Below, piece after piece: positions 24,801 to 39,800 of a stretch of DNA of 64,000 bases. The translations under genes and the position numbers were made by a program. Numbering within the stretch: the first letter of the stretch is position 1; every line of letters starts with the position of its first letter. The notes beneath the pieces were generated by a model. That model was not told where the DNA came from. It ran no database searches and was given only the letters and a program-made list of their open reading frames with translations. The stretch is from Rhinopomastus cyanomelas. Lineage: Eukaryota; Chordata; Aves; Bucerotiformes; Rhinopomastidae. Location of the stretch: positions 1-64,000 of the forward strand of contig VXBP01003713.1 in assembly GCA_013400115.1 (NCBI GenBank), given 5' to 3'.

Positions 24801-27800
24801 AACCATTGCAACAAGACCCCAGGTGGTTAGAAATAAACAGGGAGAGGAGACTGGGATGACAGCCAAAACAGAAGGTGATTCATTTATGACCTTTTTTCTC
24901 TTTCCTGCTATGAAAAGAATTGGTGCCAATCTGGGTTGAAGTTCTTACAAAAAAACTACGAAACCTCCAAATGGCTTGAAATCAATAGACCTCATATCAG
25001 AAGGGTTTAATTAGATCAGTGTGCATACTTGCATAAACACATGAAAATAACCCCCTACATTTGAATCCATAAATCCATAATTTTGTCAAATTACATGGAT
25101 CTCAAAATTAAACAGAAAAAGCAGTAAGGCCTATATCCTTAGAAGTACTGACTGAAGGCCAAGTCTGAATTCTGACTTGCACAATGCAGACACTCTAATG
25201 ATCGATATTACAAAATGCAGCATACGGATTATCTGCAGAGATAATTCAGGATGTCAAAATATCCTAAAATAAATATGTCTGTAACATTAATTCTTCTAAT
25301 TTCACTGAAAAAAATTAAGAAAACCCTAATTAAGGAAACAAAGGTCTTGCTCATATTTCTCTCTTGCAAAAATAAACATAATTTCTATTTTTTCTACCTG
25401 CATGCACCACATTCAAATGTTCCGTTTCCTTCATGGCAGGCTGGACTATTAGGTTCTCCTTCACTTTGACACTGACATTCGCAGATGAACTGGAGATTAA
25501 TTTCCACTTCTTCAGTGAATCCAAGTGGTTTAATTTTAATTGTTTCATTTTGTCCTTTCTTTGGACATTCACTGGCTGTTACGTTAATCTCAAATTTAAC
25601 CTGCAAAGAATAATAAATGGCACGTCACATCACCAGAAGAATTTTTTGCCTGTACTACTGAAAACTCCCCAAAATAAACTGAGCATTGGATCCTTTATCA
25701 TAAATCAATTGTATTTCAGTAGAAGTGCATACTGTAAATTACCTCATCTCCAATGGAAATGTTAGAACATTTCCTTCCGTCTTCTTGTGTGTCATTCACT
25801 CCATTCTTGCAGAAAGACTTGTAACTGATGGTCACACCTTTTGGTAGTTTAGTGTTTTCCAGTATAACCTCTGAAGAAAGAGACTAAAACAGCCATTATT
25901 AGCAAACCTTGAACTGAGTCAAGTAAGCATTTTTCTGAAGAAAAGACATTGTACAACTATGCACAGTCTAAGGGCCGCAGTTCCACGGGCACAAGAGAAT
26001 TATGCACGTTCCAAAGTGCAAAGAACCACCAGCTCAGGGCTGCCCACAGTCACACTATGGTGGCCACTGATTATGGCTGGCTCCTGTTACACAGTGTCAG
26101 GTCTCCACAGACATTTCTTTGCCCCATGTAGTCCAAAGGAGAAATGGAGTTCACTTACCCAACACAGCTATGAAGAAACATTTTTGGTTGTGGAGTTTAC
26201 TTTTTTAAAGGAAAAACATGGTTTATAACCTTTAACTGTTTTAAGTGGCTTTATGAGTGTATCTTTCTAGTCATGTAATCTCTTACTGCCACATTGTTTG
26301 AATGTCTAATGCAGGCTTACTGCAATGGTAGTGTATTTATAGCTCAGCACATTAACTTCCCATTTTGTAGGGAAATATTATATCCACCTTGGAGTATCTG
26401 AAAAATTAACAGCAACTTAAAGCAAGACAAATTAATACAACCTGAAAAATATCTGAACTTACATTGTATGCATCGATGATCAGCTGAATCACATTGCTGG
26501 AATTTGATGACAGTGTTCCCACTGCTGATTTTGGTATCAGATTTTTCAGTTCCTTTCAGTATTTACAAAAGTTGAAGGAAAATTAGTGTCTTAGTAACAC
26601 AGTATAAGTTGTACTATGAATAGCTATATGGTGAGTAGATTAACAAGTCAAGGTCAAATACTTCAAAAACAAAGGCACTGATCATCAAGATTTTGAGGTT
26701 ATACACTGCCATGCTAATACAAACAAATACCCACTCTTCTCTTCTTTGCATTTTTGTGTTAAACTTGGTAATAGGGTACGAAGACTTTCTCTGTACAAAC
26801 TGACTGCATACAACATATTTTCAGTATCTTGAAATACATTATAGTACACCAAAGGAAGGCACATAAAGTATGAATTGTACTGAAAACTAAAAAAGCTTGC
26901 AGTGTGAATAGTTTTAAAAAAAACAACCCCAAACCCACTTTGTTAGGTTTGAATAAGGAAAAGTATGTGTCTCCTTTACACAGTCATTTCCTATTTCACA
27001 ATCACACCCAGCAGTTCAGTTAATTTTAAACATCAGGAATTTAAACAGACCACAAAGGACAAAATATGTTATTTCCCAGGCATGTCTCTTGATTCAGTGT
27101 CCACACCCCTCTTCGCTATTTTGCTGTTAAAATGTTCATAAAAATTAGCACAGCAAGAATGTTCTCTACTACCTCCTACCCATAAGGAGGGGCAAGGAGG
27201 AGGTGCACTTTCTCCTTGGAAATCATGAGTAGCAAAATACTACTTTCACAATCACTTACTTCTATAATTATTTTCATTTCCATTCAAGCCATTTTATTAA
27301 TTTCAGAGCAAGTCTGAGTCTTAGCACTTGAAGGGAAAAATGTGGAGAGACGTGAAATATGTGGTTTTTATCCTTACCTTATAAACTGCCTGAAACTCTT
27401 CAGTAACAGCAAAGATTGTCTGAATATTGTTCTCACTAAGCTTCTGTACAAGATGAGCAATAGAAGGATAATCCTAAAAAAACAACCATAAAATGCAATT
27501 CAAATTTGGGACACATTGCTAGAAAAGAATCAGAAAGACTTTGACATCATACAAATAACTGTTAAGAGACATGTGTAAGACTTCTAAGTAGCCATCATGT
27601 ATGGCAGTCTAAAAACAAAGACCTACTGAAAAGATTCCATATATGTTCCCTGAAGATAGCTGTTTTTTCAAAAATAACATCATCCTATTCCTGCAATTTA
27701 GTCTCCAGGTTAAACCCTTAATCTCAGTGTTGTCAGAGTGTTACCTTCAGTAACTTCCCATATGACTTATCTCAGTGAAATCTACCACACCCTTTGCATC

Positions 27801-30800
27801 AATTCATAAAGACAAGATTAAACAACACTGAAGCAATTTTAGGCTTTTACTAAGGAATAGTCACTTAACTTTGGGAATATATGAACACACGAGCTTTGTA
27901 AAGGTTATTGTGTTTACCCCATCCAGTACATGTTTCTCTTCACCTTTTTATCTACCTATCAATAAACCATAAAGGTAATGTTGTTAAGTATACTTTTACC
28001 ATAAACTTTGCAACACAAGATTTCATGCAGTCTTAAAGTAACTGGCCAAGGAGCTCTCTATTTTACAGGGGTTGTTTTTTACAGCAGCAAACTACTTCTG
28101 AACACAAAGACTAGTGAAACAATTAAATAACGGGACAGAGCCATCACAGTTTGCCAGTGGACATGCAGTATTAAAAAGTTTAAAGAACCAGCAACACAAA
28201 TCATGGTGTGAAAGTTGTAATTCCTTAATTTTTTCCAATTAGGTCTTGGCTTAATTCTTGCACATGTGCTTTAGTTAATCTAATACAGAGAAATAAATCT
28301 ATTTACAAGATGTGGCAGTCCGAAAGTATTACCAGATGACCTAAAGAACTTTTTCAAGCTTAAGCATCACAAAAAATTAATTTCCCTAGAAGATGATGTA
28401 AAGACTTACGTAATAGTGGCTCATTGTGTACGTATTGTTTTCCAGATGACATTTCCCATCATTTGGTAAAACAATTCCACCAAGTTTACCATCTCCTGCA
28501 AAGTGAAATCCAGCATCCGTGGAAAACACTAATAGTCTTGTAACATTTCTCCAGCCAATTTGTGCCTTGGGAAACAAACAAATGGAGTTTTTGATATTTT
28601 GCACTTATTTTATAGCATTGGGGACCAAACCTAAAGTGAGAGATAAACGCATGAAAAAGTAGACAGATTTGGGAGAAGCCACACTGCAAAAGTGTCACCC
28701 CAGAAAACCACGCTCTTCACTCAGACCTTAGAAGTACTTGTGTTTAATTAAATATCTCTTCAAAACATCTGCTGCAAGTTTTTCACCAATGGCAAAAACC
28801 ACTTTTTGAGATGTACTTGGGTCTGTTCAGTTCTCATTAGAGTATCTGAAGAGCACAGGGTATCAGAAAGAGGGGACGTCAGTCCAGGTCTCTATTGCAA
28901 GTTCACTTCTATGTCACTATCATGCAGCCTTGAGTCCAGAGTGCAATGTCAGCATGTAGAGCACTGCTCTGATCTTGAGTTGGAAGATTACGGCTTGCCT
29001 GGTGTTACACTCTGTGAAGAACCATTGGCCTTTGCCAATCTAGTTCACAGTTGGACTTGCACAGGACTTGCTAGAGGACTGTCTTTTTTCACTGTCACCT
29101 GTCCTTTCCTGTTTTGTTTTGGTTTTTTTAATTGTCCCATTGGGTTTAAGCCCTAGCTAACTTAAGAAGAGAGAATTGTGTAAACACCTCACATAAAGAC
29201 TAATTACCATGAAAACTAAAACACAAGAATGTTACCACTAACATTGCATTTTTAAAATAAGACTTCAGACTGTTTCAGAGACTCCCGACTCCATCAATTA
29301 ACAGCATAAAGTAAACTTGGCAATCGCTTTTTTGCGAGTCCCTGTTGTACAGGTGCATAGAATGCTCTGTCAGAACACGGAAACATCATGGAAGAGTGCA
29401 GTGATCTAGATCAGATCTTCAGAAATTTTTAAAAAGTCAAGTTTTCATCTATTTTTGTGTGAAGTTTTCATCTACTTTTGCGTGAGAAGTTAGAATTTGC
29501 CCAACAAATATTCTGAAACAGGAACTGCAAGAAGCTTATAAAGCTTTGAAATAATTTGATAATAGTTGCTTACTCAGGATTTCATATACTTTTGAGCAGA
29601 GTATGACTCTTACAGCGAGCTTTATAAACTTTGTCTTTGAAACATATCTGATGTGAACATGACTTTGAACTAACTCTTCCGTTTTTGGTTTCATTCATTC
29701 CTGAGAAGTCTCTACAAAAGACAAAAGCCCTTACCTTTGCTGCCTGCAGTGTCTATCTTATCTATAAAGCAGTAAAGGAAACTAATGCACACTTACCCCA
29801 CAAACTGCAACCTGCATTATGGCATCAAATCCACCTTCAGGAGAATCTAAATTCCCAGAAATGTGCTGTTTTCCTACAAGTTCATTGAATTTATTTCCTT
29901 CACTGGTAAGGCTGAGCACATTTTTATAGCTAAATGGACTTGTACAGTTCTGGTCACCTGTACAAGGATTTCTGAGTTTAGCAGGTGTTGTACTTATATA
30001 TGGCATCACTGTTTTCTCCACAAAAGAGCCAAAGCCTAAGAGAGAACAATACAAACCCTGTAAGTCAAAGAACGGAAGTCTGTGACACAACAGAATGCAA
30101 ATTCATTAAAGCAAATCTGTGTCAGAAACAGCTCTCATCCTTATTTACATTCCACTTTTTCCATCAACAACGAGTAGTCTAATGGTTCCTCAACAGATTC
30201 TGTGCATTAGAATAACTTCAATAATATCAGTGATTAAAAGATAAGGTACTCCTCACATATAATCACGTGAAAAACATCAGGAAGGAAGCTTCATGTACCA
30301 ATTTTTTTTTTAGAATAGGCAAGTCTTACCAATTCGAAAGTCTGATGTTATCTTTTCCATTTCTAACATCAGAGCGGTTCCAAGACTTTTCACATTCTCC
30401 AAATCATCTTTCATAGAATAGGACAGGTCCATAAGGTAATAAAGGTCAATTGGATAGTCTTCAGCCCTCTTGAATTTTAATGAAAATGTTTGGGGTTCAC
30501 CTGTTTCAGAGAAACAGAAACCATTAAAACCTCCATAACCGTAGGGGCAAGAAAAATGCCATTTGAAGGAAAACCTCTGAAACACTGACAAAGGTTTTGA
30601 ATTACAGGAGAGGAACTTTTTCTACTTGAAATGCTTAACATCAAACTACACTGAAAAAAATTAAGTACTTCTTTCAATTTTCCAACTTTGTATTTCCAAG
30701 TTATTTTACTTCCCCACAGAAAACAGTAGCCCATCACAAAGCAAGCCACTCTTAATGGCCACGAGTTGTTGCTTACTTGGAATAATCTTAAATAAGGTTC

Positions 30801-33800
30801 CTACAAGATCTAACAGCACAAATTTTCAGTATGCATTTGCATCAAGATGACTCCAAAAATTCCCAGCGATTAGGTTACCCCCCCACTCCCCAATATTATT
30901 TAAATAGGCTGATAAAAGGAAAATCAGTTCTGGGTGGAATATTTCCAGTTACTCTGAATCAAATAAAGACTGAGAGCACAGAAGTGATAGTGAAATAACT
31001 ACAATTTGTTGCAATTCTAAGCCCAGACTCTGAGTTTTGCCAGCAGGACACAGTTTCACTCTGATGTTGAAAGACACTGCAGAAGTATTACTACCCCATC
31101 CACTGGAAACTGAGTAAGTATTCTTTTGCCTATTATATATGAAACAAGGAACAGAATTAGAAGTTTCTTGTTTCAACAAAGAAACAATCATTTTGTTGGA
31201 AGCTGAAAGGGTAACATTAGAAAGAAGTAGCAAAACTGCAAAATAATACCTTTCCTCTCCTCATCGTGCCAAGCTTTTGATCATCTTATATTTACTAAAG
31301 CCATCACTATCAAACAGCTGAGCCCGAGTACAGGCTCCTATTCCAGATAAATACAAGTCAGCTGTTGAATGTGTCTGTAGTGGTTAGGTACTGTCCTTTA
31401 GGATAATCTCCATTATTCTCAAGGATTGTATTTGTCCTGTTTTATTTGTTCCACTCAAATAGAGGTTGAAAAAAAAAATAGAGGGTCTGGGAATGGTACA
31501 CAACTACTTTGTTCTCATTATTGTACCTCTGTGTCCACATCTTTAGCTTCTGGGAAGTAGATTAGGCAGCAATCAAGTAATTCTTTCTATGAAACATTCC
31601 ATTCAGACATGTGGGCTTTAGGCAACAGCAGAAGTTATGAGAGCATTTCCTTGAAGTTTTTGCTCACTTCTCTACTTTCATGCTAAGAAGCCACACTGTA
31701 GAAAATCAGATACAAAATACTGAGGCCAAATCAATTTTACCTTCCTGATACATGTATTGGTTGACACTACACCTATTTTGCTTAAGTTCTATTGGGAAGA
31801 AACGGTAGTATCCAACCACTCATGAACAGTGAACAGAATTCAAAGTACACAAACACCTGGGGCTGAAAATGGCTCTGCTACCGTTCAGGTTATTTGAACA
31901 GCAGTAGTTTCTGTAATAAAATGGTTATACATTCAAAACAAGAAATGCAGATGTGGTAGCAGAAAAATCATTTGAAGAACGAAACTGTCCTTACCAACTC
32001 TTAGTTTCAATACTAATTTCTGTGGCTGGATCTGTGTAATGGCCTGTGGATCAAGTTTCTCTGCAGCACCTTTCTTGCGATTCGTTACTTCTCTATCTTC
32101 AAGCACCTGCTTGCTACCTCTGGGATTCTCAATGTCTTCCACTGGACAGCCTTTACTTTTTAGGGCTGTCAAGTCATCACATCGGGCAGATGTTGGTTCT
32201 CCTTCTTGCAAAAAGTCCTAGAGTACACAAGCAAAGGAGTATCAAGTTTGCAGCCGATTTGTGATGCTCTACCCACAAGCATTTTGAAGAGATGATCTTT
32301 TTAAAAAGAGCCCAACATGGGTGTAAAAGTAAAGTTTAGTAATAAAATACATGTCTGAAATATGCTGAATTATACTAAATACATCAGGAGCCACTATTTA
32401 GTCCAGGAGTCTGCATTTACTTATACTGACTTACCTGTGTATAAGATATAAGGTAAGACAAAAGGAAAAAAAAGCAGCCCAATGTCACCTCTGAGAACAG
32501 CAGGATAACCTTTGAAATAAGCTATTCTAAAAGTAACAGCAGGTGGAAAAAGCCCTTATCTTCAGGTAGTCATCTGTAAAGTGAATCTTAATGACTAGGA
32601 CCCATGATGAATCTGACAGCTCAAGGTGAGATTTTTCAATCAGCTTAATTAAATGTTTAAAGCTTGTAAGCTGGCTTGGGGATAGTAAGTAGGTATCATG
32701 TGAAAATAAATAAAAATTATCATATACAAGCAAGAAACAGGAAAATTTCCCACTTTCTAGTAACAATCTAAATGCCGCAGAAGGCATTTTATTCTGTTTT
32801 TAACCTGAAGACACCTCAGTACGTACTTTTTAAAATCACACTACTTATCTTACACTTTGTGTATCTTGAATTTTTAATCGCATAAGAAAGCATTCCTTTT
32901 ATGTTTCATACTCAAACAAATCGCACTCAAAAACCAACCTCCTACCTCCTAGTCTAGCTACAACAACATCAAACTTCAACATCTCTCTTTTATAAAGGAA
33001 AAACTTCAATCTCCTTCCCTACTCCGCCTATGACTGTCTAAAATTACCTCTTACTCTAATGTCTCTGGAAAACTATAATTAAGCATCCCCAGACATATTC
33101 CATGCTGGAATGATTTTAAATAGCTACAGCACAGCCTACAGGGTCTGTACACACTTAGAAATGCAGAAGTAAACAAACACACCGTGAAAAAGAATTACAC
33201 TAAAATCAGGAAAATCACAGCATCTCATTTCTAAGTATCAAATTGAAGAGCTACAGGGAGCTTATTAGTAATAGACATTTCCACACATTTCAAGTATTCA
33301 CTAAAATTTGAAACCAAGAGTGAAAAACAAGCCATAAGAGGAATTTTACAACACTTACTGTTTTTTTACACCAACCACAGTTTGGTCCTGCTTGTATACA
33401 TTCACCACATGATTTTGCATTAGCTTTTATGCAGTCACTTCCACCTAGCAAAGAACACTCATCAGTCACTTCATTTATAAAAAGGAGCTAACAACAGTTT
33501 TAGGGTTTTTCTTCCACTCTGGCTTTGTGAACTGAAGTTCTAACACAAACAGGTTATTAGTATGAGACATGCTGACATTGCCATTAGTGCTTGCTTAGTA
33601 AGACATTTATGTACACTAAACCATATATTGAGTAGCTATTTAAAGCAACATTAAACAACTGCAATGAATTCAAGTGATTTACCTTGCTGAGCAAATCCAC
33701 TCCATATCAAGTAACAGAAGATGCCAGCCCACGTGAGCAATTTTAAATTAATCTGAAATACCAACAACAGAAAACAGTATGATTGACTGTAACAAGAAAA

Positions 33801-36800
33801 AAGAAGCAGCTGCATGAAACTCAGACAGGTAACTGTGTTTAAGAAGAGACCAGGAACATGGAGCAGACGCAAGTCAAATTGTTTTAGTTGTACTAGCTGG
33901 ACAGTTTTGTCCTAATACCACCATGTGAGGATTATACTGTCTTTAGAAGATATCAAACAGGATAGTTTAAAATTATGCTGAAATACTCCTATGCTAGGTA
34001 AACTAGCAAGCTGTAAGAAATTTCAAAATGCTGTTCAATCAGGGGCAAAGAACACAAACAAAGCTACTAACATCTTCTAAAACGCATTAATGCTCTGAAT
34101 GTTATCAGAAAGAGACTTTTAAGTAAAGATGCCACAGAAGCGCAAGACAGAAACAGAACTTCTCTATTCAAGTCTCTGTATCAAGAAAAAGGACAAGGCC
34201 CCTTCCAAAATATTTTCCCCATTCTCTTCAGAGGGTGTTTTGCAGCCTAACTTTGCACCTTATACTCTAAAGTTTTGTCTCATAGCATACAAAACGCAGC
34301 ATCCTCAGCCTCTTGCAGAATTCTTCACACAACTGAGAATTAAAGGGTATCACCCTTACTAAAAAATCCCAATATGATCTATGTGCTTTATGAGAGAAGA
34401 TTTGAATGCTTATGAACAATTTAGTATTACTGACTTGTCATTTTCCCTAATTAGTGGTGACACTTCCCTTAGTACTCCAGATCTAGAGTTACATTCTAAA
34501 ATTACATTTCAAATAGATAATGTTTTCTAAATTTCTCTTCTAGTCTAATAGCAGGTAGTCAACAAGGGTCAGCTGTCACATCTTTGAAATTCCAGTACTA
34601 TTTTAAATTCAGTTTCTTTTTTATTCTTTAGAAGAATTCTGAGAACTTGGACTGTGGCTGCCAATTTCCTTCGTCATCCTAAACTGTTATTGCTAATTAA
34701 AGCTTTTTGAAGTTGTCCTGGAAACATAATTTCTTAATATACTTTTGTTTCAAAAAATATCCTGTAATATAGCCAAGAAAGAAGTAAATTTTGGCAGTTT
34801 TTAAGATGAACCTGTCATTTTCTAGAAAATGTAATATTATTTGTATAAATAAGCAGCAAAGTGAGAAAAGCTTACATTAGCACTGGAGCTGAGCTTTGGT
34901 TTTCCCCGACTGATTAAGGGTCATTCATAATCATTACTTTACCAACACAGCTAGACCGAATGGAGAAGTGATAACTACTCCAAAACCTAGCAGCAAAGCT
35001 TTTAAACAGAAGCCAACCCTTTGCTAACAAACCGTATCCAACAACAGTATTAGATGGTTCCTATTTCTGTAAAACATTTTGGCCCACTAGTAAGTGGACG
35101 CTGTAGCCACAGGGTGGGGAGGAGTTTAGATACAAGACAATTAAGAGAATTTGCTGAGGAATGAAGTAGCTAGATGTTATGCTTATGAACATAAGAAATT
35201 GCTCTCAAAAAATATTGAACTGTGGATTATACCTTACTAAAGCTTGAGCATTACTTATTGCACATAACTACGATTCTTCGATTTTTCCCTCCGTCCATCA
35301 TTGCAGAGGTGATCAGTCCTTCATCTGCAAAAACTCTTTAGCCAACACTCTTTTAACAAGATGCTTCTGCAAGCAATCAGCCAAATCAAACCTGATCACA
35401 GCAGGATCATGATCCAACAAATTTGAGTAGGTGGAAGACAGATGAAGGTACTTAGAGTGGTTACATAATGTACGAGCACACCTACTGGACTAGGAGTCTG
35501 GAAGGGAGAGCCTTATCAGGTTGCTTAACTTTTAGATTGCTTCTTTTCTTGTTTCATTTTAGGTACATTGTGTTTAGCAAATCTTATTTCCCCCAAATGA
35601 AAGAATATTTTGTCACACAAGAAGTAGTTTTGCTTTTTAAGTACAGCCCAGAACGTGGTGGACTTTTTAGTAAGAAATAACCAAAGCTGCCAGCATCAGT
35701 CTAGTACTGTCTTTTCTGTTAGCCAAAATGTGGAAATCATAAACAGTTCACCTTTTTAGGGCAGACTAGCAGCGGATGCACAGCAAGCCCATGCAGACTA
35801 TATAAATAATTCAGCAAAGATGTGACACAGTGCTGAAACTATGACTAAGGCCATTTGGATGAGAAACAATCCTGTGGAAATGCATCTGCGTGATGAATGT
35901 AGTTCTGGGCACAGATTCCCCCTTAAAGTTAACAAGGAAAATGTCCTCTTCCATATATGGCTAAGCCAATGCCTCTCCTGAAGCAAGCCGCCTGCCCTCC
36001 AACACACACCAGCTCGTTTCCTTTACCTCCACTGCTTAATAGCTTTTACATGTGTGGAGTTTTGGAAAAACTTGAGATTTGCTAGTTTGTACCAAGATCT
36101 GATTGTTCTTTCACCTCAGCCTCCAAACCTTCTCCTGGCCACTGCAGCACCCGCCTCACAACAGGGTCAAACAGGTTCCCCTGCAAGTCACTGGTCTGTA
36201 CTATGGATTGTCCTGCTGCAGATTTATAAACCAGAACAAGTAATGCCCCCAGATAGCCAAAGGAAGCCTTCAGAAACCACTGGTGGAGCTGGAACTAAAT
36301 CCCGTGTCTGTATTCAACCACAGATGGCAGGAACAGAAATGAACCCATTGTTACATGAAACAGATGACTTTGTTTGTCCAACATTTATATATTTTCCATT
36401 ATACTTATTCACCTCGCTCTAATTTAATCCTTAAAAAAGATCCCAAATTTGTTGAAAAAGCTTCCGCCCCGCCCAAAAAAAAGGGGCAGCTGAGAGCGAA
36501 GAACTGACACCACTTCAGCAACTGTATCACCAGTTGGATCCTTTTTAAAAGGCTGCAAATGGTGTGGCTGCAGAAAAACTTTTTAAAATTATGTCTGCAA
36601 CATTTGTGAGGCCTACTCTATTTTTGTTAAATATTTTAGGAATACAAACACGGACACAACCTTTAACGTCTGGACTCACTGCTTTCCAAGTTTTGTTGTG
36701 TTTTTTTTCTGTTTCTACAAACAGTAACACTTGAAGAGAATTTTTTCTTCATAAACCCAGCCTTGACAGAAATCTCTGGAGCTTTGAATCTGAAATGACT

Positions 36801-39800
36801 CATGAAGTGACAACAGGGGAGAAGAAGGATTAATTCTCCACAGTGAGATTAATTCTGTATTTTCAAATCAATACTTAGCACCTCTGTATTCTGCTAATCA
36901 TCAACATATTCAGAATCAAGTTTACTGCTCCACAGCACTTTTGCTGCTTTTAAAATTTTTTCATTAGGACAGCAATAGCATCTGTACAGAAAATTAATTG
37001 AGCAAACATGACTGAGAAAATAGGTGTTACAGAAGAAAGAAAAAAAACCCCTGAAACATTAATTCCTTTGAAATCAAGTTTTGAAAGCTACGATGCTCTC
37101 CTCTCACCACTCTTCAGCTCAGCTTTCACCTTACCTGACAAAGTCCACAGTTTATAAGGATATTATAACAGCATTAACAAGCTGCAGTACTGTTTCACTC
37201 AGGTGAGCAGCTCCTCATCTGACCCCATACTCTGGCATCCATCAGGCCAATGCCAAGCAAAGGAAAACACTACAAGGCACCTGCCCCTGCAGTGTACTGA
37301 AGTGTGCTTCAGTGCAAAGGTTTTCATTTAAACACATAACAATGCTTCACACCGCAGAGGACATGTTCCAATGTACAGTAAGTGTTGAGCTGCTGCTGTG
37401 CAGAAGTCACCTCCTTCAGGCAGTAAGCACACAGCCTGCTTACTCACATTCGCACACATCACTCTCATTACACTTACAAGGCTAAATAAGCAACTTGCAC
37501 TTCTGCACTAGCCTTTGTGCTTCTCACAGTGGCACTTCTTGACCTTAGGTCTACTTTCAGGGGTTTAAAGCTCGATTCAGAAGTACTGTGTGGAATTGAT
37601 CCTGGAGCAGAGATTACATTTACAGCCACTTTAACCTAGTATAAGGATGGAATCACTTAAGAGAGCAACCTCATCCTCCTTGTTCATTATTCACTCTTGT
37701 TAATCAACTTCCAGGCTGAGTATTCTTACAGATTTTCTTTCTGACCAGTCCGAGCATTAGTGCAGCCCTCAACAAGTGCTGGAGTGAGGAAAACATTGGT
37801 CTGAAACACTGATCCAACCAAGAAAGTGACTAGTTTCAGGCATCTGAGTACACAAATGCTTGTCCCAGCATGGCAGAGGAAGTGGGATGGAGAAAAACTA
37901 AACTGGGGAAAAAAAAAAAGATTGGTTCCCAGTCAGTCTGTGGCTATATGCTGGACTAGAGTGGTCACATAGTCAGCTCCCACTCCCAGCTATCAAAGCT
38001 CTGATTATAAAAAGAGCAGGAAGATACATGCTTCTAAAATAAGCAGAACTAAACAGTCTCTAGAGACGCCTGGTTCGGGACTTGATGGCTGCCCTGCTAA
38101 AATAAGTTCCTTCCTCCTTCACTGCAGGTTTACTAGCTTTAGCTCAGCGTCATGCTTAATAGTGTAAATTTTATGGAATATCAAGAAGAATCCCACTCAC
38201 ATTTCTGAAAAACACAGGAAAAAAGACATAGTAGTTCTCTTAACTGGAAAAACCAAATAGCTTGTGACATGGCACAGCAATTACATGGACACTATACACC
38301 TCTAGAAATTACCCGCATCTCTGTCAGCACTCCTGATGACCAGAACTCCCACAACAGACATTATACATTACAGCCCCAAACTTGACTGTAAGCACCAAAT
38401 ACAACTCTGAGCACATCTGCTTGGACAACAATTCACTGCAAAGCAGCAATTCACTATAAAAGAAATTGGTAAGGCAGTACCCTGCTGCTCTGTCTTGAGA
38501 GAAGGCAGGGGTACAGAAAATATTTCATACCAAGGAGTTACTTTTGATTGAAAGTTCCAAGTTTGTGGTGCAGATTTTACAATTAATCTTAAATAGATAA
38601 TCCCTTCTTTGTGACCTTAACAGCTACCTGATTTACTTAAGCAATGTAAATGGTACTGTAAGACTGAATGATAGCTGGGATACACTGTTAGCATGGTAAA
38701 CTCCAGGACCACCAGATCAAGACATAGGTGATGCATTCTCCTTCACAGACGTGGAGATCTGGGGTAAACACTAATGGTGGAAAAGCAAAAAAAAACCCAA
38801 AAAACAACCCTTTAACTCACTTTGCAAACCTATTTGTTCCCTGGATGTGGGCCAGCCCTGGCGGTGGGTTGGACTAGATGAGCTTTCAAGGCCAATTCCA
38901 ACCCCTAACTCTCCTTCAGAGAGGCCCAGCTGCTAATCTTGCACCATCAGAGATGGTCAGAAGTACTCCCATGAAGGAGCTGAACTTCATGGGAATAGTA
39001 AAAAAAACCCCAGCTGTGTCAAGAGGAGGACTTTAGAGTACCTCAACTGAAATATAAATGCTACAATAAACCTGCCTTCAACATCCTACCGACAGGCCAC
39101 GATGTTCTGTCTCCCTACGGCAAATTTGCAGATGTCAACAGAGCAGGTTTGGAACTGCTTTCAGTAATATGGAAAAAATGAGACATTAACCCAGATCAAC
39201 ATGCAAAATAAGAAAATTCTTCCACACTGAAATAGTTTTTAAACAAAGAATTCATCATATCAAGCTTACTCAAGCTGTGTCCTGAAAAATGTTCCAGGCT
39301 TAACCACTTTAGCTGCCATTATGCTGCAGGATAAAAGATTCAGCAGTATTTCACACTGGACCTCATTTATCTGTCAGTTATTATCTGTAAATTAAAGGAA
39401 TAAAATAAGCATAGTCACCAAGTACTCATAGAAAGCACCTCACAATCACTGCTTTAGTGGGGCATTATATGTTCAAATAATATATAACAAACCAGTTGGA
39501 CATTTAGAGAGAGTTAAAATCTGAAGAAAACTAGTTTTTTGCTCAGGTTAGCGAGACCAGCTCCTCCAACATCATTATCTGAGGTCATCAGCCATAATTA
39601 CTTCAGAATATCCTCTCTCAGGGCTGAGAGTCTGAAAAAAAAGATGAGCATGTTTCTGCATGTCAGAATCATGGGGAAACAAATCACAACAACTGGTTTG
39701 CTAAGACTCTAAGTTATAGTGCATTACTACCCATAGTTTGTTCACATTTACAGCTCTAAAAAAAATCTCAAGAGATCTCACCAAAAAGAACTGCACTCAG

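Larger units (their letters stand above)
23296..25397 (-). other. ITGB1 intron 11
   Basis: Contains two oppositely oriented CR1 tail fragments close together (24391-24442 and 24470-24592). The rest is unremarkable. Confidence 0.85.
25601..33682 (-). other. ITGB1 introns 10 to 2 (repeat-poor block)
   Basis: The eight coding exons 3 to 10 lie between introns of 142, 579, 825, 936, 1,231, 294, 1,494, 1,141 and 238 nt (introns 10 down to 2). I saw no CR1, other mobile element, RNA gene or coding sequence in these introns. They are AT-rich with short homopolymer runs. Confidence 0.75.

Noticed and set aside
25871..25872. Alternative AG acceptor inside ITGB1 exon 10
   Set aside because: Using it would lose the conserved S-L-S-S residues and break the phase with exon 9, whereas the TTTTAG site at 25884 keeps both.
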